64,000 nucleotides of DNA from an uncultured Candidatus Melainabacteria bacterium. Lineage in GTDB: Bacteria; Cyanobacteriota; Vampirovibrionia; Gastranaerophilales; Gastranaerophilaceae. The translations under genes and the position numbers were made by a program. How positions within the stretch are numbered: the first letter of the stretch is position 1; every line of letters starts with the position of its first letter. Positions 17,134 through 24,309 of this stretch are shown piece after piece. The notes under the pieces are model-generated. The model made no database searches, was not told the origin of the DNA, and was given only the letters and a program-made list of their open reading frames with translations. The stretch lies in contig CAKUUC010000002.1 in NCBI GenBank assembly GCA_934692625.1, positions 62,001-126,000 on the forward strand, written 5' to 3'.

Positions 17134-17353
17134 TTGCAAGATTCCGGTCTTTGAAAATTGAATAAGCATTATGCATAAATAATGTGATCTACTACCCGTA
17201 ATAATCGAAAGATTAGAGGCGGTGGAAGGTGAAAGTCCTTCAAAAGGTAAAGAACAGTTAGCAAAAGTAGCGCTCGCAAGAGAAAATGCAGACTCGAAAA
17301 TTAGTACAACCCACGAGGTGAGGCTGAACACGAGCGAGCAAGAAAGGTAGAAT
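17134..17353 (+). promoter_or_regulatory. 220-nt structured spacer before rplC
   Basis: The rpsJ-rplC gap is far longer than usual and has no coding frame. Visible stems are TAATC-GAAA-GATTA near 17203, GAAGG/CCTTC around a seven-base loop near 17225, and the long-range pair GCTCGC (17272-17277) with GCGAGC (17334-17339), which ends beside the rplC ribosome site. The GC content is higher than in flanking spacers. I infer an RNA regulatory or processing element. No promoter is evident in it. Confidence 0.45.
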
Positions 17354-17989
17354 ATGACACTAGGTGTAATAGGAAAAAAAGTTGGAATGACTCAAATCTT
17401 TGATGAACAAGGTTTGGCTATTCCTGTAACAGTTATCAAAGTCGACGAAACTGTTGTTACTCAAGTGAAAACAGTTGAATCTGACGGCTATAACGCTATT
17501 CAGGTAGGTACAATTGCTGCTAAAGAAAAACACTTAACTAAAGCACAATTGGGCCATTTCAAAAAGAATAACTTGTCTAACTACAGACATCTTCAAGAAT
17601 TCAGAGTTGAAAACCCACAAGATTACAAAGTAGGTGACAAGGTTGAACTTTCAGTATTGGAAAATGTTGAAAAAGTTGATGTAACAGGTAAATCAATAGG
17701 TAAAGGTTTCCAAGGTACAGTTAAAAGACATAACTTTGGCAGAGGACCTATGGCTCACGGTTCTAAAAACCACAGAGAACCTGGTTCAATCGGTGCAGGT
17801 ACAACTCCTAGCCGTGTTATCAAAGGTAAAAGAATGGCTGGTAACATGGGTAACGAAAGAGTTACTATTACTAAATTGAAGTTAGTTAAAGTTGATTCAG
17901 CTAACGGATTGGTTTTAGTAAAAGGATCAGTTCCTGGCTGTGAAGGCAGATTAGTTACTATCGTTCCTACAAGAACAAAATGGAACTAA
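17354..17989 (+). CDS. rplC: 50S ribosomal protein L3
   Basis: The 211-residue protein starts GVIGKKVGMTQIFDEQG and has the long extension loop GTVKRHNFGRGPMAHGSKNHR that reaches toward the peptidyl transferase centre, then the GSIGAGTTPSRV segment. L3 nucleates 50S assembly. It is separated from both neighbours by unusually long spacers (220 and 274 bases), unlike the tight packing downstream. Confidence 0.96.
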   Translation: MTLGVIGKKVGMTQIFDEQGLAIPVTVIKVDETVVTQVKTVESDGYNAIQVGTIAAKEKHLTKAQLGHFKKNNLSNYRHLQEFRVENPQDYKVGDKVELSVLENVEKVDVTGKSIGKGFQGTVKRHNFGRGPMAHGSKNHREPGSIGAGTTPSRVIKGKRMAGNMGNERVTITKLKLVKVDSANGLVLVKGSVPGCEGRLVTIVPTRTKWN

Positions 17990-18263
17990 TTGAGTAAGCC
18001 GGTGTGAGCCGGAGTTGGGTTGCGATAAGCAAGCCAAGCAGGGCGAAACACTACGATGCCGCCGTTGTGAATGAAGCGTAGCGAAATGAACGAAACAATC
18101 TTTGATTGTACAGGCGGTAAATAAAACCAAAACTCAAAATTCAGTTAAACTGAGAAATCGACAAGGAAAAGTCATAAACACCGGCCGGTCGTGCCAGATA
18201 AAGCGTAAGCAAGCGGTAAGCGGTCTTAAACGGAAATAGTTAGTAATAAAGGAAATTTCAAAA
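17990..18263 (+). promoter_or_regulatory. 274-nt structured spacer before rplD
   Basis: The rplC-rplD gap has no coding frame. Elements seen: CCGG-TGTGAG-CCGG near 18000, a long-range CCGCC/GGCGG stem (about 18060 with 18114), the perfect hairpin ACAATC-TTT-GATTGT inside that stem, a TTCAGTT/AACTGAG stem near 18143, and the 10-base palindrome ACCGGCCGGT near 18181. It is GC-richer than normal spacers here. L4 is the classic autoregulator of S10 operons, so an L4-responsive leader is possible; this is inference. Confidence 0.45.
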
Positions 18264-18890
18264 ATGTCAAAAGAAATATTAAGTACAAATGGAGAAAAAT
18301 TAGGCGAAATTACACTAGAAAAAAGTGTTTTCGGTGTAGAACCTAATATTCATGTAATGCACTTAGCATTAAGAAGACAATTAAATAATGCACGTCAAGG
18401 TTCTGCATGCTGCAAAACAAGAGCAGAAGTTGCAGGTGGCGGCAGAAAACCTTGGAAACAAAAAGGTACAGGTAGAGCCAGAGCAGGTTCTCTTCGTTCA
18501 CCTTTGTTTGCAGGTGGTGGTGTAATCTTTGGACCAAAACCAAGAAGTTATGCGTTCAATATGCCACAAAAAGCAAGACAATTGGCTCTTAAATCAGCAT
18601 TGTCTGCAAAAGAATCTCAATTAGTTATCGTTAAAGATTTCTCAACAATCGCTGAACCAAAAACAAAATTGATGGTTAGCGCTTTGAAATCATTGAACGT
18701 AAGCGGTAAAATTTTAGTTATTGCTGATACAAAAGCAGATGAAAACAAAAACTTGGAATTGTCTGCAAGAAATATCCCTAGCGTAAAACTTTTATTACCG
18801 ACAAACTTAAACGTGAAAGATTTATTGGAAGCTGATTTTGTTGTTATGACTGAATCTGCTGTAAATGAAATTACAGAAAGGTTACAATAA
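18264..18890 (+). CDS. rplD: 50S ribosomal protein L4
   Basis: The 208-residue protein has the L4 exit-tunnel loop RQGSACCKTRAEVAGGGRKP followed by WKQKGTGRARAGSLRSP, then the Rossmann-like globular part. L4 binds 23S rRNA early in assembly and lines the exit tunnel. Its stop overlaps the rplW ATG by one base, so the two are coupled. Confidence 0.96.
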   Translation: MSKEILSTNGEKLGEITLEKSVFGVEPNIHVMHLALRRQLNNARQGSACCKTRAEVAGGGRKPWKQKGTGRARAGSLRSPLFAGGGVIFGPKPRSYAFNMPQKARQLALKSALSAKESQLVIVKDFSTIAEPKTKLMVSALKSLNVSGKILVIADTKADENKNLELSARNIPSVKLLLPTNLNVKDLLEADFVVMTESAVNEITERLQ

Positions 18891-19186
18891 TGAGTAAAGA
18901 AACAGAAAGACTATACGACGTAATTAAAAAATCATTAATTACAGAAAAATCAGTGGCAGCAACAGAAAATGCACAATATACTTTCGAAGTAAAAAAAGAT
19001 GCAACTAAAATTGAGATTGCTAAAGCTGTAGAACTAGCTTTTCCAGGAAGAAAAGTTAAAAAAGTAAGAACCGTTTATATGCCATCTCACGAAAAGAGAA
19101 TGGGTTATAAATTCGGTAGAACAGACTCAAGTAAGAAAGCCATCGTAACAATCGAAGGCGAACCATTAGAATTTATAGGAGTGTAG
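18890..19186 (+). CDS. rplW: 50S ribosomal protein L23
   Basis: The 98-residue protein shows the L23 pattern LYDVIKKSLITEKS, YTFEVKKDATKIEIAKAVE and the loop FPGRKVKKVRTVYMPSHEKR. It sits at the polypeptide exit and docks trigger factor and SRP. It is coupled to rplD by a one-base overlap and lies six bases from rplB. Confidence 0.95.
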   Translation: MSKETERLYDVIKKSLITEKSVAATENAQYTFEVKKDATKIEIAKAVELAFPGRKVKKVRTVYMPSHEKRMGYKFGRTDSSKKAIVTIEGEPLEFIGV

Positions 19187-19192
19187 AAAACA

Positions 19193-20023
19193 ATGGCTAT
19201 TAGAAAAATTAATCCGACATCTCCGGGACAAAGAGGTATGACAAAGAGTGATTACCAAGAAATCACTACTTCAACTCCTGAAAAATCTTTATTAAGATCA
19301 TTGAAAAAAACAGCAGGAAGAAACAATACAGGTAGAATTACTTGTCGTCACAAAGGTGGCGGTGTAAAAAAATCTTACCGTGTAATTGATTTCAAAAGAG
19401 ATAAATTTGGTGTACCTGCAACTGTTAAAACAGTTGAATACGATCCAAACAGAAACGTAAGAATTTCATTATGTTTCTATGCTGACGGTGAAAAAAGATA
19501 TATCTTGACTCCGGAAGGTTTAAACGTTGGCGATGTAATCGTTAGCGGTCCGGAAGCACCTGTTCAAACAGGTAACGCTTTACCGTTAGAATTAATTCCG
19601 TTAGGTTCAATCGTTCACAATATTGAATTGATTCCAGGACGTGGCGGTGTTATGGTTAGATCTGCAGGTAACTCAGCACAAGTAATGGCTAAAGAAGGTA
19701 ATTATGTAACAATTAAACTTCCTTCAGGTGAAATGAGAATGGTAAGAAAAGAATGTATGGCTACCATCGGTACTCTTGGTAACTCAGAATTCAAAAACTT
19801 ATCAATCGGTAAAGCCGGCAGAAAACGTTACATGGGCATCAGACCTACAGTACGTGGTGTTACAATGAACCCTTGCGATCACCCACACGGTGGTGGTGAA
19901 GGTAAAACAGGTCCAGGCGGACACCCTAAAACACCTTGGGGTAAACCTGCTCTTGGTCATAAGACACGTAAAAAAGGTAAAGCTTCTGATAAATTAATCG
20001 TTAGAAGAAGAAAAACTAGATAA
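19193..20023 (+). CDS. rplB: 50S ribosomal protein L2
   Basis: The 276-residue protein has the L2 domains in order: NNTGRITCRHKGGGVKKSYR, the OB-like middle (GLNVGDVIVSGPEAPVQTGN) and the C-terminal GVTMNPCDHPHGGGEGKTG, with the His conserved for peptidyl transferase function. Length is standard. It is followed by a 75-base gap with a strong hairpin. Confidence 0.97.
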   Translation: MAIRKINPTSPGQRGMTKSDYQEITTSTPEKSLLRSLKKTAGRNNTGRITCRHKGGGVKKSYRVIDFKRDKFGVPATVKTVEYDPNRNVRISLCFYADGEKRYILTPEGLNVGDVIVSGPEAPVQTGNALPLELIPLGSIVHNIELIPGRGGVMVRSAGNSAQVMAKEGNYVTIKLPSGEMRMVRKECMATIGTLGNSEFKNLSIGKAGRKRYMGIRPTVRGVTMNPCDHPHGGGEGKTGPGGHPKTPWGKPALGHKTRKKGKASDKLIVRRRKTR

Positions 20024-20034
20024 TAAAAGCATTT

Positions 20035-20066
20035 GGAGAAATGGTAAGTAATTTACCATTCTCTCC
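20035..20066 (+). other. intercistronic hairpin between rplB and rpsS
   Basis: GGAGAAATGGTAA pairs with TTACCATTCTCTCC with one bulged base around a short AT loop. There is no T-run, so it is more likely an RNA stability or processing element than a terminator. Confidence 0.55.
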
Positions 20067-20098
20067 ATGAAAATTTACAAGAGTAAAAGGAGAAATAA

Positions 20099-20377
20099 AT
20101 GGCACGTTCATTAAAAAAAGGTGCATACGTAGAAGAAGCTCTACAAAAGAAAATAGACAAAATGAATGCAAATTCAGAAAAGAAAGTTATTAAAACTTGG
20201 TCAAGAGCATCAATGATTGTACCAGATATGTTAAACCATACAATCGCTGTTCATAACGGAAAGACTCACGTACCTGTTTATGTAACAGAACAAATGGTAG
20301 GACATAAATTGGGCGAATTTGCACCAACCAGATTATTCAAAGGTCATGCCGGTGCAGACAAAGCAAAAAGAGGTTAG
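20099..20377 (+). CDS. rpsS: 30S ribosomal protein S19
   Basis: The 92-residue protein reads MARSLKKGAYVEEALQKKI, then KTWSRASMIVPDMLNHTIAVH and GHKLGEFAPTR, all hallmark S19 segments. It binds the 3' domain of 16S rRNA in the head of the small subunit. AGGAG precedes the ATG. Confidence 0.96.
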   Translation: MARSLKKGAYVEEALQKKIDKMNANSEKKVIKTWSRASMIVPDMLNHTIAVHNGKTHVPVYVTEQMVGHKLGEFAPTRLFKGHAGADKAKRG

Positions 20378-20423
20378 TACAAATAATCCAAAGTGATATT
20401 TATATTAAATAAAGGATAAAAAA

Positions 20424-20762
20424 ATGGAAGCAAAAGCAAAACAAACAGACATAAAAATGACAGCAAGAAAACTTCGTCGTGTAATTAACGAAGTTAGAGG
20501 TAAAGCTGTTGTTGAAGCTCAAGATATGTTACGTTTTATGCCTTATTTTGCAGCAAGAGTAGTTGAAAAGAACTTGAAGGCTGCAGTAGCAAACGCTCGT
20601 GAGCAATATGGCGTAGCACCTGAAGCATTAAAGATATCTCAAATCTTTGCTGACGAAAGTGTTACATACAAACGTGCAAGAACAAGAGCACAAGGTCGTA
20701 TGTATTCAAGAATGAAACGTACATCACACCTTACATTAGTAGTTAGTGATACAACAAAATAG
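20424..20762 (+). CDS. rplV: 50S ribosomal protein L22
   Basis: The 112-residue protein has ARKLRRVINEVRGKAV at the start and the tunnel-reaching beta hairpin YKRARTRAQGRMYSRMKRTS near the end. L22 contacts all 23S domains and narrows the exit tunnel with L4. It is spaced normally between rpsS and rpsC. Confidence 0.95.
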   Translation: MEAKAKQTDIKMTARKLRRVINEVRGKAVVEAQDMLRFMPYFAARVVEKNLKAAVANAREQYGVAPEALKISQIFADESVTYKRARTRAQGRMYSRMKRTSHLTLVVSDTTK

Positions 20763-20773
20763 GAAATAATAAA

Positions 20774-21505
20774 ATGGGACAAAAAACACATCCAACCGGA
20801 TTCAGAGTAGGCATTATTCAAAACTGGGCTAGCACATGGTATGCTAAGTTCAAAGAATATCGCCAATTTGTAAAAGAAGACGATAAAATCAGAAAATTCG
20901 TAAAGAAAAAATTATATGCTGCTGGCGTATCAAAAATTTTGATTGCCCGTAAAGCACAAAATACAACAATCACAGTTGTAACAGCGAAACCTGGTATCGT
21001 TGTTGGTCGTGGCGGTCAAGGTATTGATGAACTTCGTCAAGAAGTAACAAAATACATTGGCAAACCTGTAATCATCAACGTAGTTGAAGTTGCAAGAATT
21101 GATGCAGATGCTCAATTAGTTGCTGAATCAATCGCACAACAACTTGAAAAACGTATTGCTTTCAGAAGAGCAATGAAACAAGCAATGCAAAGAACCATGA
21201 GATCAGGCGTTCAAGGTATCAAAGTTATGGTATCTGGTCGTTTGGGTGGTGCTGAAATCGCACGTTCTGAATGGGCAAAAGAAGGAAGAATTCCTCTTCA
21301 AACATTAAGAGCAGATGTTGATTATGGTTTCACTGAAGCTGATACAATCATGGGCAAAATTGGTGTTAAGGTTTGGATTTTCAAAGGCAACTTGATGCCT
21401 GGCGAAATGGCTGACCCTAATATCAAACACAAAAACAGCAAGGACGAAAAATCAGGAAGACGTCCAAGACGTGGCAGAAATGTTGATACAACATCTCAAA
21501 GCTAG
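20774..21505 (+). CDS. rpsC: 30S ribosomal protein S3
   Basis: The 243-residue protein begins MGQKTHPTGFRVGI, has the KH domain GIVVGRGGQGIDELR and the C-terminal domain VMVSGRLGGAEIARSEW. A basic tail (SGRRPRRGRNV) extends the end. S3 lines the mRNA entry channel and has helicase function with S4 and S5. It starts 11 bases after rplV. Confidence 0.96.
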   Translation: MGQKTHPTGFRVGIIQNWASTWYAKFKEYRQFVKEDDKIRKFVKKKLYAAGVSKILIARKAQNTTITVVTAKPGIVVGRGGQGIDELRQEVTKYIGKPVIINVVEVARIDADAQLVAESIAQQLEKRIAFRRAMKQAMQRTMRSGVQGIKVMVSGRLGGAEIARSEWAKEGRIPLQTLRADVDYGFTEADTIMGKIGVKVWIFKGNLMPGEMADPNIKHKNSKDEKSGRRPRRGRNVDTTSQS

Positions 21506-21538
21506 TAAAAAGGTATAAAATAATAGGAGCAAAATATA

Positions 21539-21958
21539 ATGTTACAGCCTAAAAAGACTAAATACCGCAAAATGATGAAAGGCAGAATGAAAGGTACCGA
21601 AACAAGAGGTACAAAACTTGAATTCGGTCAATATGCACTTCAAGCAGTAGAACCTGGTTGGATTACAAGCAGACAAATTGAGGCAGCACGTCGTGCAATG
21701 ACTCGTGAAATCAAACGTGGCGGTAACGTTTGGATTAAAATATTCCCAGATAAACCAATCACTGCAAAACCTGCTGAAACTCGTATGGGTTCTGGTAAAG
21801 GTAACGTAGAATACTGGGTAGCAGTAGTAAAACCAAACAGATTACTATTTGAACTTGATTATTTTGATAGAAGCGTAGCAGTTCATGCACTTGAATTGGC
21901 TGCTCAAAAATTACCTATCAAAGTTAAGATAGTTGAACAACCAAGAGAACAAGCATAA
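21539..21958 (+). CDS. rplP: 50S ribosomal protein L16
   Basis: The 139-residue protein has MLQPKKTKYRKMMKGRMKG, WITSRQIEAARRAMTREIKR and RMGSGKGNVEYWVAVVKP, the standard L16 blocks. L16 helps position tRNA in the A site. AGGAG lies before the ATG. The next spacer contains a hairpin. Confidence 0.96.
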   Translation: MLQPKKTKYRKMMKGRMKGTETRGTKLEFGQYALQAVEPGWITSRQIEAARRAMTREIKRGGNVWIKIFPDKPITAKPAETRMGSGKGNVEYWVAVVKPNRLLFELDYFDRSVAVHALELAAQKLPIKVKIVEQPREQA

Positions 21959-21969
21959 TAACTAAACGA

Positions 21970-22004
21970 ACCTTTTTGAGAGTTAAACTCGGGTCGTAAA
22001 AGGT
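21970..22004 (+). other. intercistronic hairpin between rplP and rpmC
   Basis: ACCTTTT (21970-21976) pairs with AAAAGGT (21998-22004), and GAGTT/AACTC forms an inner stem. No T-run follows, so transcription likely continues into rpmC. Confidence 0.5.
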
Positions 22005-22034
22005 AAGTTAGTAAAGATAAAGGAAAAAAGTAAA

Positions 22035-22232
22035 ATGAAATTAAGTGAAATGCGCGAAAAATCAGTAGATGAGTTACAAAGTGCAATAGTAGATTGGAAG
22101 AAACAATTATTGGATTCAAGATTGCAACTTTCAACCCACAAATTAGAAAATACTGCAAGTATTTCTAAGACTAAGAAACTTATCGCTCAAGCAAAAACAA
22201 TAATAACAGAAAAAGGGGTACAAAATGCCTAA
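22035..22232 (+). CDS. rpmC: 50S ribosomal protein L29
   Basis: The 65-residue two-helix protein has MKLSEMREKSVDELQ and the conserved core ENTASISKTKKLIAQAKTII. L29 sits near the exit tunnel next to L23. The stop overlaps the rpsQ start by eight bases. Confidence 0.93.
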   Translation: MKLSEMREKSVDELQSAIVDWKKQLLDSRLQLSTHKLENTASISKTKKLIAQAKTIITEKGVQNA

Positions 22233-22470
22233 AAAAGAAAAACAAGGAATTGTAGTAAGTAATAAAATGGACAAAACTGTTGTAGTAAAAGTTGCGTCTT
22301 ACGAACCACATCCAAAATATAAGAAAATTATGGAATTTAACAAAAACTATAAAGCACATGATGCTGAAAACGTTTGTAACGAAGGCGATATCGTAAGAAT
22401 CGTTGAAGCTAGACCTATTTCAGGTGACAAACGTTGGACAGTTGCTGAAGTAGTTGAAAAAGCAAGATAG
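22225..22470 (+). CDS. rpsQ: 30S ribosomal protein S17
   Basis: The 81-residue OB-fold protein reads GIVVSNKMDKTVVVKV and EGDIVRIVEARPISGDKRW, the S17 signatures. The ATG lies inside the end of rpmC, so translation is coupled. The C-terminus is short, as in most non-enteric S17. Confidence 0.95.
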   Translation: MPKKEKQGIVVSNKMDKTVVVKVASYEPHPKYKKIMEFNKNYKAHDAENVCNEGDIVRIVEARPISGDKRWTVAEVVEKAR

Positions 22471-22490
22471 TTAATAATCAAATATCTTGT

Positions 22491-22545
22491 CCTGAATAAA
22501 TTTCAGGTTCCCGAAATGGGATTGCAACATTACCAAAGTGTAATG
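22491..22545 (+). other. three consecutive hairpins between rpsQ and rplN
   Basis: CCTGAA/TTCAGG (22491-22507), TCCC/GGGA (22509-22521) and CATTAC/GTAATG (22528-22545) are perfect stems lined up in a 116-base spacer. None has a T-run. They may punctuate the long mRNA for processing or stability. Confidence 0.55.
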
Positions 22546-22586
22546 AGAGGCAAAGAAGTAGATAAAAATACTAAAAGGAAAGAAAA

Positions 22587-22955
22587 ATGATACAACAAGA
22601 AACAAGACTAGAAGTCGCAGATAATACAGGTGCAAAACAATTGTTATGTATCCGTGTTATGGGGAGTTCAAATAAAAAATTTGCAGCTGTTGGCGATGAA
22701 ATCGTTGCTTCTGTAAAAGATGCAACTCCAAACATGGCTGTGAAAAAAGGTGAAGTTGTTCGTGCAGTTGTTGTAAGAACAAAGGCTGACATCAAACGTA
22801 ATGACGGTTCAGTTATCAGATTTGATGAAAATGCTGCAGTTATTATTAACAAAGACGGCAACCCAAGAGGTACTCGTGTTTTCGGACCTGTTGCTCGTGA
22901 ACTTAGAGATAAAGGTTATATGAAAATAGTTTCTCTTGCACCGGAAGTTATCTAA
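22587..22955 (+). CDS. rplN: 50S ribosomal protein L14
   Basis: The 122-residue protein starts MIQQETRLEVADNTGAKQLL and has VVVRTKADIKRNDGSVIRFD and GTRVFGPVARELRDK, which are standard L14. It lies at the subunit interface and contacts 16S helix 14. AAAGGA precedes the ATG. Confidence 0.96.
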   Translation: MIQQETRLEVADNTGAKQLLCIRVMGSSNKKFAAVGDEIVASVKDATPNMAVKKGEVVRAVVVRTKADIKRNDGSVIRFDENAAVIINKDGNPRGTRVFGPVARELRDKGYMKIVSLAPEVI

Positions 22956-22976
22956 TATACACAAGAGCATGTAATA

Positions 22977-22996
22977 GATTTTACTTCGGTAAAATC
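22977..22996 (+). other. UUCG tetraloop hairpin between rplN and rplX
   Basis: GATTTTAC-TTCG-GTAAAATC is a perfect eight-pair stem with the very stable UUCG loop. It lies 21 bases after the rplN stop and about 25 before the rplX ribosome site, with no T-run. Confidence 0.65.
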
Positions 22997-23028
22997 AGTC
23001 CATGAAAGATACAAATCAGGAGAAAAAA

Positions 23029-23367
23029 ATGACAAAACAAGATAAGAAAAGCGTACATGTAAAAACAACTGACAGAGTAGTTGTTATTGCAGGTAAAGAT
23101 AAAGGAAAAATCGGCAACGTAAAAAAAGTTGATTTGGAAAAAGGCAGAGTAGTTGTTGAAGGTGCTAATATGGTAACTAAAGCACAAAAACCTCAACCGG
23201 CTGCAGGTATCCAAGGCGGACTTATCAAAATGGAAGCATCAATCGATTCTTCAAACGTTATGATAATTTGCCCAGCGTGTGAAAAAGCTACAAGAGTAGA
23301 AATGAAAGTTGTTGATGGTAAAAAAGTTCGTGTTTGTAAAAAATGCGGTGAACAATTAGATGCATAG
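23029..23367 (+). CDS. rplX: 50S ribosomal protein L24
   Basis: I chose the ATG at 23029 (112 residues), which has CAGGAG at the right distance; an upstream in-frame ATG at 23002 lacks one. The KOW motif reads DRVVVIAGKDKGKIGNVKKV, followed by EGANMVTKAQKP and a C-terminal cysteine pair set (CPAC...CKKC) found in many L24. It helps start 50S assembly. Confidence 0.94.
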   Translation: MTKQDKKSVHVKTTDRVVVIAGKDKGKIGNVKKVDLEKGRVVVEGANMVTKAQKPQPAAGIQGGLIKMEASIDSSNVMIICPACEKATRVEMKVVDGKKVRVCKKCGEQLDA

Positions 23368-23370
23368 TGT

Positions 23371-23384
23371 AAACCAAGAGGTTT
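23371..23384 (+). other. short hairpin between rplX and rplE
   Basis: AAACC-AAGA-GGTTT is a five-pair stem just after the rplX stop. It continues the pattern of hairpins in the spacers of this operon. Confidence 0.4.
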
Positions 23385-23418
23385 GACATCAATCATCTTA
23401 ATATAAGGAAAATGAAAA

Positions 23419-23976
23419 ATGACAGTAACAAAAAACTTAAAAACTAAATATCAAGAAGATGTAGTTCCGGCTATGAAAGAAAAGTTCGGCTACAAGAACA
23501 ATCACCAAGTTCCAAAATTAGTTAAAGTTGTTTTGAACATGGGTGTCGGTGAGGCTTCTCACAATTCAAAAATCGCTGATACGATTGAAGCTCAATTAAC
23601 AAAAATTGCTGGTCAAAAAGCAGTTGTTACAAAGGCTAAAAAATCAATCGCATCATACAAATTAAGAGAAGGTATGCCGGTTGGAGCAATGGCAACATTG
23701 CGTGGCGACAGAATGTATGATTTCTTGCAAAAATTGATTTGCGTTGTACTTCCAAGAATTCGTGACTTTAGAGGTATCAGTGCAAAGAGTTTTGATGGTC
23801 GTGGAAATTATACTTTAGGCTTGAAAGAACAAGCACTATTCCCTGAAATCACTTACGAAGAAGTCGATTTAGTTAAGGGTATGAACGTTTCAGTTATCAC
23901 AACCGCTGAAACAGATGATGAGGCAAGAGAATTGTTAAGACTTCTCGGAATGCCTTTCAAAGGTAGTAAACATTAA
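23419..23976 (+). CDS. rplE: 50S ribosomal protein L5
   Basis: The 185-residue protein has KLVKVVLNMGVGEASHNSK, GQKAVVTKAKKSIASYKLRE and RDFRGISAKSFDGRGNYTLG, classic L5. It binds 5S rRNA and touches S13 across the subunit bridge. AAGGA lies before the ATG. Confidence 0.96.
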   Translation: MTVTKNLKTKYQEDVVPAMKEKFGYKNNHQVPKLVKVVLNMGVGEASHNSKIADTIEAQLTKIAGQKAVVTKAKKSIASYKLREGMPVGAMATLRGDRMYDFLQKLICVVLPRIRDFRGISAKSFDGRGNYTLGLKEQALFPEITYEEVDLVKGMNVSVITTAETDDEARELLRLLGMPFKGSKH

Positions 23977-23997
23977 TAAGTAACAAAGGAGAAATTC

Positions 23998-24204
23998 ATG
24001 GCTAAGAAAGCGATGATTAACAAAGAACTTAGACGAGAAAAACTTGCTGCTGCCGGAAAATACCCAACAGTAAGACTTCACAACAGATGCAGCATCTGTG
24101 GAAGACCTCACGGATATCACAGAGATTTCGGTTTGTGCAGAATTTGTTTAAGAAAAATGGCTCACCAAGGTTTGTTGCCTGGTGTTACAAAAGCAAGCTG
24201 GTAG
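23998..24204 (+). CDS. rpsN: 30S ribosomal protein S14, zinc-binding type
   Basis: The 68-residue protein has four zinc cysteines (Cys31, Cys34, Cys47, Cys50) in CSICGRPHGYHRDFGLCRIC and the ending GLLPGVTKASW, which define the short zinc form of S14. It is a few residues longer at the N-terminus than the usual 61. In most bacteria rpsH, rplF and the rest of the spc genes follow; here a terminator comes 30 bases later. Confidence 0.95.
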   Translation: MAKKAMINKELRREKLAAAGKYPTVRLHNRCSICGRPHGYHRDFGLCRICLRKMAHQGLLPGVTKASW

Positions 24205-24234
24205 TTTGTTTTTGCCAAATTAATCAAAATTTAG

Positions 24235-24264
24235 AAAAAGCAGGTTTCGAGCCTGCTTTTTTTA
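24235..24264 (+). terminator. rho-independent terminator after rpsN
   Basis: AAAAAGCAGG pairs with CCTGCTTTTT across a seven-base loop and continues in T residues. It closes the ribosomal protein operon. Confidence 0.92.
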
Positions 24265-24268
24265 TTGT

Positions 24269-24298
24269 TTGAGGTTTTATTTCAAAATTTTTTATAAT
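24269..24298 (+). promoter_or_regulatory. mutS2 promoter
   Basis: TTGAGG (24269-24274) and TATAAT (24293-24298) are 18 bases apart. The predicted start near 24305 leaves only about five bases before the mutS2 ATG, so the transcript would be almost leaderless; no Shine-Dalgarno is seen. Confidence 0.6.
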
Positions 24299-24309
24299 AA
24301 AATTAACTT

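Noticed and set aside
17134..18263. Group II intron pieces, suggested by GGTGAAAGTCC-like and GCGAAAC-like segments
   Set aside because: No domain V hairpin, no intron boundary sequences and no reverse transcriptase were found; both gaps lie cleanly between intact genes.
22571..22861. Minus-strand frame opposite rplN
   Set aside because: It is a shadow of the rplN codon pattern.
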